Source: Marisa cornuarietis
Taxonomy: Eukaryota; Mollusca; Gastropoda; Architaenioglossa; Ampullariidae
DNA length: 64,000 bases
Direction: 5' to 3'
Assembly: GCA_004794655.1 (NCBI GenBank)
Contig: SMMW01000650.1
Coordinates: 248,001-312,000, forward strand
The position numbers and the translations under genes were made by a program. Under the pieces are notes generated by a model. The model worked only from the letters and a program-made list of their open reading frames with translations, did not search any database and was not told the origin of the DNA. Numbering within the stretch: position 1 is the first letter of the stretch; every line of letters starts with the position of its first letter. Below, one piece after another: positions 57,616 through 64,000 of the stretch.

Positions 57616-60600
57616 ATGTTGAAGTTTGTGTTGTTGCTGTGCCTCGTGCTGGCAGTCACAGAAGCAGTCAAATACCACAAGAGTAAACTACAGTATGCAC
57701 AGAAAAGAAGCTTGATGGTGAAACGACAAGGTGAGGGAACTCTTGTCTTTTGATCTTTACCTGAGGGGAATTGGTGTTTTACGCCGATCCAGCAACTAAG
57801 GTTATATCACGGCAAGGCAGCCTGTCCTGAAAACAGATCCCACATGTAGATAAAGAACAGCGTGCCCGAGACGAGACCTGAACCCAGGACAACCAACCTT
57901 CACTGGACCGCGCGAAACATAATGAAGTCCGCCAAACAACAGCAGGAAGAGCAATAACAGTGATAACGCTGTCGATAATACCAATGCCATTGAAGTTATT
58001 AGCTCCCGCTTTATCTTCGCCATAAAATTTGACCTCAGAACCTCCATGTAGAGTAAAGAGAGTCTAAATTCCCTGCTTCTTTCCTTAACTTTCTGAGTCA
58101 GTGGTCTAACATTTGATTAATTTTTAGTGCATATCACCAGCTTAATGACCATGTCTGATGTTGCAGCACGAATCTGTGGCGAGAACCAGTTCATGTGCAC
58201 TTCCGGTGAATGTATTCTTTCAATGTGGATGTGCGACGCACAAGCCGACTGCATCGACGGATCGGACGAAGAGGAATGTGGTCAGTGACTGTTGGTGTAC
58301 TCGTTTGTTCTGCAGGGTGGGCCACTTAAAACGACCCTTCCTTGTCCGAGCGTATTATAAGAGGCGAGCTACTTTTAAGTGGCCCCTCAAGATCACCAAT
58401 TTCAGCATTTTATTCTTGCTTTACGATTATGTCAGTATAGTATATGTCTATTGTAAATATCTATTTAGCTCAAAACAGTAGATTAAGGTTTTCAATAAAT
58501 AGTAACAACAAATTTATTTGCCAATTTCTTGAACACTTTAACAGACAACAGACAAAGCACTTGCGAAGGACACAACAGAAATGAACAGTAATGTCTTCAG
58601 TCCACGAACGTCAGACCATTGAATGTAGATCAGCCAGTGTTCAGGAACTGGTTTGTAAGGATCTGTTTGAGGTGGTTTTTCAACCATAATTCCAAGACAG
58701 GTCCTAAGCCCAGGCCGGGCGATTAGGAATCTCCATAAAGACTTAAGGTTACAAAAGGTGACTTGCTGATTAGCAGCCTCCCAGACAGTCGTTCTGGCTG
58801 TACGAGACTTCTTCAAAGGAGCAGGCTGTGTTTCTAAGCGAAGACTACCTGAACTCCTGTGGTTGACATCCAGAAAACAAGAATAATGTCTCAGACCAGC
58901 CACCACCAGCACACTCATAAAGCAGACATCAGCTCATGTGTATCCCGAACGAAAGAAACTTTTCAATATTTTCTTAATCCTACCTGAGTGAACCACTTAT
59001 AGGAGGTTATCGCATGGATGACTGTTTCACCATCCTCTAGGGGTAGTGTCATTCAACTCATCTTGATGTTCGCTAGTAATCAAATATGAAGATTATTTTA
59101 AAACCTTAGCGCAAAACACTTTAACTGGTCATGTACTCTTAAGATACTTTTCTTTTATTCTGTTTTTTAGATTGCGGATGCCGCGGCGAGCACAAGTTTC
59201 AGTGCAAAAACGGCAACTGTATTCCCCGGTCCTTTGTTTGCGATGTATTCAACGACTGTGGTGACGACAGCGACGAATTAGACTGCCGTGAGTGATTCCC
59301 CATCTTTTGTAGTATTTTCTTGTCTTTAACAAGATTATGTTTTCCTATAATTTGGTAATTTGAATAGCTTTGATTGTTAATTTAAATGATAAATATCGAC
59401 TTTACATGTGATCTAGCTTTGAAATTTCACCTATATTTTCTTTCTTCAGACCTAACCACCTGTAGACCCGGCCAGGTGCAGTGTGACAACCACAGGTGCA
59501 TCGAGGAATCGTGGCTGTGTGATGGTTCTGACGACTGTCGGAACGGATGGGACGAGAGTGACTGTGGTAGGTTGTGTAGGTTGTAAAGTTACTGCCGTTG
59601 GATGCCTCGGACTCATCACCACAAAGCTGTTGTGTTAAAGGCCAACCCGAGCAAAAACGTCAAAGAAATCTCATCTGTTGATAACTAACAAAACAAAGCT
59701 CTGTCAAGTCTTCAATCAAATCTCGGCCACAGTCATCCACCTCTCTAAAGAAAAAGGAATGGATTCGGGTCGTGATTTTCTTTTAGGGAAGAGTACACAT
59801 TGGTTTATCTAATTTCTTACTGCTTATTACATTACGTTCAAGTTCGAGACCTTTGTACAATTCTTGTAGACATTAATAATATCTGTACGACGTTTTCTTG
59901 TAGACACACACTAACAAACGCATGCAATTTGTAATGAGTAATCCTCTCCTGCAAGTCTTTAAGAAGACGACATTTATTTCTAGATATATATAGTGAAAGA
60001 TTCCAGTAAAAGTAAACTATAATCACAAAATATATGAAAAAGCTTTGTCCAGTTTCACATATAAAGATCTAAGTAAGCAGCATGAGTAAGAATTACTAAT
60101 TGATAAGGTCAAAAATATACAAAAAATAAATCAAGTAAACAAGTTCATTCACAGAAAAGTAAGGGATATAAGTGAAGCTTTACATAAAAACGGTTGGGGT
60201 AAAGGCAATAAGCCTGATTTAATGAAGTGGTTGTTTTTCACTCATTAATGGACACAAATGTTAAAACTTAAGTCTCATTTTCACACTTCTCTCTCGCGTA
60301 GTCAGTGTGTCAGTCATTAAGAAAAAATAAAGCACTCTGCAATCTGCTGTCCTGTTAGGGTTTTTTTCATTCTTTGGGGAATGTGTTCATCAAATCACGT
60401 GTTTAATCTGCAGGCGGCACGTGCAGAGAGGACCTGTTCCAGTGTGCGGATGAGATGAAGTGCATCCCCCCTAGCTGGGAGTGTGACGGAGATAATGACT
60501 GTGGTGATAGTAGTGACGAGGTAAACTGTGGTGAGTGGTTTTCATCCCATGGCATGCTACAATAACTAAATCTTTGTTCCTACCATTCTCTCTCTCTCTC

Positions 60601-62346
60601 TCTCTGACTGTGTGTGTCTCTCTTTCTCTATGTCTGTGCATGTGTGAATGTGTGCGTGCTTATTTCCGTTTCTCTTCTTCTGTCATTGTTCACCTGCTTT
60701 CTCCGTGTGAACGAGCGAAATGTTCAGACAAAATGCAGTAGATATGAACTGTGAGCAAAACATCCTTCTGCCAATACTTTTCAAGATGATGAAGACCGAG
60801 ATGTCACACCTCTTTGTCTTGAGCTACATAGTAATCAGCCTCTAGTGATCTGACTGTACACATGACGATTGATGTCACACCGTTAAGTGCAGTTATGATA
60901 TTTATTAATTAAAAAGTATACAGTTTTGCCTGTGACGTCACTGTAAGCTTAAGCCGTTTTGACACACCTGTCCACACAGAATGCGATCCCATAACCGAGT
61001 TCCAATGCCCCAGTGGACGATGTATTCCCATCCAATGGCGATGTGATGACGCCGACGACTGCGGCGATTTTGCTGACGAAGTCGGCTGTCGTAAGTTGCA
61101 CTTGACGTACGAATGGTCCAGAAGGCGTTGTGCTGAGGTTCATGTCACAAAGACAAACACAAAGACTCAAATGAACACAACAGACAAACTGGGACAGACT
61201 AAAACATGTTTACAATGGTACAGAGAGATATCAAACAAAATTAAAAACCCTCTCCCCCCCACACCAAAAAAACAACAGAAAACTATCACAGAGTAATAAG
61301 ATGTACACGGACGCACGCAACATGCAAACGTAATGTCTATAGAAGGACGGATGGGACGATGAAAGATATGAAGCCAGACATCTTTGACAGTTTGCTCAGT
61401 CCAGTGACTGTAAGCGAGGCTGCAAGTCCTCCTGTCCACACCACACCACAGTTTTGGTTTTTCCTGCTCATAGAGTAGCTTGCAAAATACTTCTCAGAAA
61501 AACTGTAATATTCAAGGAGCTCACAAGCCAGGAAACCAAAACAGATCCACCAATGTAATATTGACAGATACAATAGGTACAGAAATAATATTTACAGAAA
61601 TGATATTCACAAAATTCGTTTATATTGTCATCATCTATAATGAGTCATAAATCTATAGGTAATCAAGAAAGGGGTGGATCTGGCGCTGTATGATTTTGTC
61701 GAATTTATGAACTATTTCAGTTTCCATTTCCCGTCATGTTAATATTGGAATTACTCACAGATGAACATTCCCATTATGCAATGATTTTTGGACATATTTT
61801 CTATTATGGCCTGAAATACAGACTATACATATTCTTAACGTTTTATACGGATGCAACAGAAAGTGATATAATATCAATTTTATCATATCAATTTTACAAA
61901 TTCAACTGTGTAACATGAAGAGCGAGAATTAAAGGCATGGAAGAGGGAGTAAATGTATAAAGATTTAATTATTTGAGGTTAGTAAGTTATTTAACGTTTT
62001 ATTAACTTTATTATTATTATTATTACAATTTTTAGTTAATTAGATTATTAATTTATTTAGTTAAGTGTGTATGTACGTTTATATGAATACTAAAAGTGTT
62101 GACTTTTTTTTTCTTTAAAAAAAAACAGTTCGTGAAGGTTTTACCAATACTGCATGTTAAACTCTGCAGTAAATGACATTTTCTTCGATAGCTACCCTAC
62201 ACCCAGACGACTGTCGAGACCGAATGACTCTGCGGGGCTGTCTGCTGATGAACGTGACATCACTTCCCATCTGTCTCGACGACGACCTCGGCTTCAAGTA
62301 CTGCCGCAAGTTCTGCAAACACTGCACAATAAACCCAGATGAATAA
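57616..62346 (+). CDS. G8, secreted protein with five LDLa repeats and a C-terminal ShKT-like module
   Basis: Exons: 57616-57730, 58167-58280, 59171-59287, 59450-59566, 60414-60530, 60980-61090, 62192-62346 (TAA). The joined CDS is 846 nt, 281 residues. It has one cassette D and a terminal module of the G1/G2 kind ([20 protein letters not shown], sequon NVT) but a longer tail (KHCTINPDE). It is the only gene of this subfamily at the right end of the array. Cassette B reads DCGCRG, keeping the extra cysteine. The exon 1 dibasic site is AQKRS, as in G2 and G9. No SINE relic is seen upstream of cassette E, unlike the six-repeat genes. AATAAA at 62499-62504 is a good poly(A) signal. Confidence 0.9.
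57767..57908 (-). mobile_element. 5'-truncated SINE in intron 1 of G8, antisense
   Basis: Matches the SINE at 50925-51109 from its 3' end (tacgccgatccagcaactaa) to just before the A box, so the head is cut off. No clear target duplication. Confidence 0.75.
58319..58385. repeat. 13-bp perfect inverted repeat
   Basis: gggccacttaaaa (58319-58331) and its reverse complement (58373-58385) enclose 41 bp in intron 2 of G8. It could be a very short MITE-like element or chance. Confidence 0.6.
58538..58918 (-). other. 126-codon antisense open frame in intron 2 of G8
   Basis: An uninterrupted - strand frame lies in sequence that has no counterpart in the short matching introns of G5 and G6. I recognise no domain. 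Probably part of an unidentified insertion. Confidence 0.2.
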
Positions 62347-63793
62347 ATGAGGACATCTATATTTTTCAGACCCGTTCTGTTCTCTAAGTACGAAAGTCCG
62401 GGAGGATAGCAACTTCTGTTGTTCGCTAAATTCTCCGTTTGTTCTTGTTCTGAACTGTTTTTATGGGTGGACAGGTATTTGTCTTATTAAACGTCACAAA
62501 TAAAATTTTAGTGTCAGCTGCGTTCATCCTTTCTCGTTTAGTGAGTTACATGAGTACATGTAATTATACGAGTAATGACATGAGTGAATAATGATGGCTG
62601 TAACGATGCATTTGTCTTTGATGAGTACATTGTTTCTGTACAACAGATGCCAGCTGTTCCCTGAACTCTTAATTTTCATGACAAAGCTTCTTCGATGAAT
62701 CGAGGGCAAAGATTGATGACGTGTATGGTGACCATGTGATGAGCACGCCGTGGATTTTCTTACTGACCTCTGACTAACCAAAACCTTAGTAATCTTGGTT
62801 TCATTGCATCCTAGATAGCAACATTCTTCTTCGTGATGTTGCTGTCCTTTGTCTAGAAGTGATTTTATTTTGAACCTGGCTGTAGTGTTAGTGGTGTTCG
62901 TCTTATTTTCACACAGACCAACGTCTGTCAACGATCATACTCCCCCCCTCAGACCGATGCCAGTTGGTCACCATGCATACATATTTGCTGGCCAGGCAAA
63001 ATATAGTTCTCTGGTGGTGTCATGTTAATTTACTTCTTCAATGTTTTTTATCTCTCTGGAAAGTTCATATTAATTTATCTACGGCCTGCTTATTACATTT
63101 TCTTTTTTTAGAGAAGCCATGTTAATTTAATTCCCCAGAGAGTCCAGGTTAATTAGTTCTCTAGAAAAACAATGGCTAAGTATTTCGTTTGACTTAAAAG
63201 TACAGACCAGATTGCTGATTAAAAATACTTTTTTCTAGATGATCTTGTGAGAAACAAGAGCGACTCCTATCAGCGATAAAGTTACCTTCCTTTTACCAGT
63301 TTTTGAACTTGCTGAGAAGACAGTTTCTGTAAACATCAGCGGACAACAGACGGCGTGTATATAACAGTGTTGTCTCCTTGAGTACAAGGCACATGCTCCA
63401 CAGTTGATGATCACACCACAGTATCTTACCAGGCTAAGTGGGTCATGTAATCTCTATGTAAGTTCGTACGCGCGCGCATTTACCTCCAACAGGATAAGTG
63501 ATGTGCACCGAATGCATGCAGACAGAAGAAGATGAAAAACTACGAGTATCCACAAAAAACCCTGACAAAAAGAAATCAGCGATGTCAATATAGTATCGAC
63601 TTCAAAATTCACTTGTAAGGTAAGTAACAAATGCATATTAAAAGACAATTTAAAACCGTCAGAATATACAAGAGGTCACACAGAAGGTCAGGAACTGCCC
63701 AGATAACCTTATTTTCTACTCCGCATACGTCAAAGGCTACAAACACCAGTCCAGTCCCTTCTCTAACTCCTAAGGCTGACTGTACCAGACGAG
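62347..63793. other. Intergenic region G8-G9
   Basis: Contains the G8 3' end and the G9 upstream region. AGATAAC occurs at about 63700, before CTTATTTTCTACT, 94 bp ahead of the G9 ATG; a clear TATA box is not visible. No exon is seen in the rest. Confidence 0.55.
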
Positions 63794-63905
63794 ATGAAGT
63801 CTGTCTTGTTTCTGTGCCTCGTGCTGACAGTCACAGAGGCAGTCAAATACCACAAGAGTAAACTACAATATGCACAGAAGCGAAGTTTGACAGAGAAAGG
63901 ACATG
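63794..63905 (+). CDS. G9, LDLa-ShKT family member, exon 1 only (partial)
   Basis: An ATG at 63794 opens 37 codons plus one base, then a GTGAG donor at 63906. The signal peptide ([16 protein letters not shown]) is one residue shorter than usual. The propeptide keeps [15 protein letters not shown], but the second dibasic site KRQ is replaced by Lys-Gly-His, so cleavage just before the LDLa region may be lost. Further exons lie beyond the window. Confidence 0.85.
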
Positions 63906-64000
63906 GTGAGGTAGTTCTTGTCTTCTCCACCCTCGCTATCTCTTTGAGAGATTGTTCACGGTGAAGAAGAGCATGTGTGGAGAACGCACGTAAACTGATG

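Overview
The window is nuclear DNA of an animal. Genes are intron-rich, with GT-AG introns and every intron in phase 1. Transposons, tRNA-derived SINEs and microsatellites are dense. The LINE and SINE types and the domain content fit a lophotrochozoan, most likely a gastropod mollusc; this is an inference, since no species-diagnostic sequence is visible.

The window is essentially one tandem gene array. Eight complete genes (called G1 to G8), all on the + strand, encode closely related secreted proteins of 278-320 residues. Each has a signal and propeptide exon, five or six LDL-receptor class A (LDLa) cassettes with one exon per cassette, and a terminal exon carrying a six-cysteine ShKT-like module followed by the stop. 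No transmembrane segment is visible, so these should be soluble proteins. A ninth + strand gene (G9) begins at the right edge with only exon 1 in view. A divergently oriented relative (G0) begins on the - strand at the left edge, also with only exon 1 in view. A solitary broken exon 1 lies between G5 and G6.

Layout: G0 exon 1 (611-722, -); G1 2508-11881; G2 13609-19227; G3 21034-27060; G4 27853-32650; G5 34011-41270; relic exon 42239-42341; G6 43220-49352; G7 50737-56953; G8 57616-62346; G9 from 63794. Two subfamilies are visible. G1, G2 and G8 have one copy of the fourth LDLa type and a 'LLMN(E/V)TSLPIC' terminal exon. G3 to G7 have two copies of that cassette and a '(A/T)LMNDT' terminal exon. 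Several genes share a proximal promoter arrangement: a TATA box about 95-115 bp before the ATG and an AGATAAC (GATA) motif about 22-24 bp downstream of it.

Mobile DNA sits mainly inside introns: an almost complete L2/CR1-type LINE in G1 that is broken by a SINE; a fragment of an RNase H-bearing LINE nested in an L2 tail in G2; a 5'-truncated LINE in G5; two solo LTRs with 5-bp target duplications in G3 and G6; and several tRNA-derived SINE families. Despite these insertions all eight reading frames appear intact. The biological role of the protein family cannot be told from the sequence. Secretion, calcium-dependent LDLa modules, a conserved odd cysteine, a conserved N-glycosylation sequon and a dibasic propeptide together suggest a secreted binding or recognition protein, possibly a disulphide-linked dimer.
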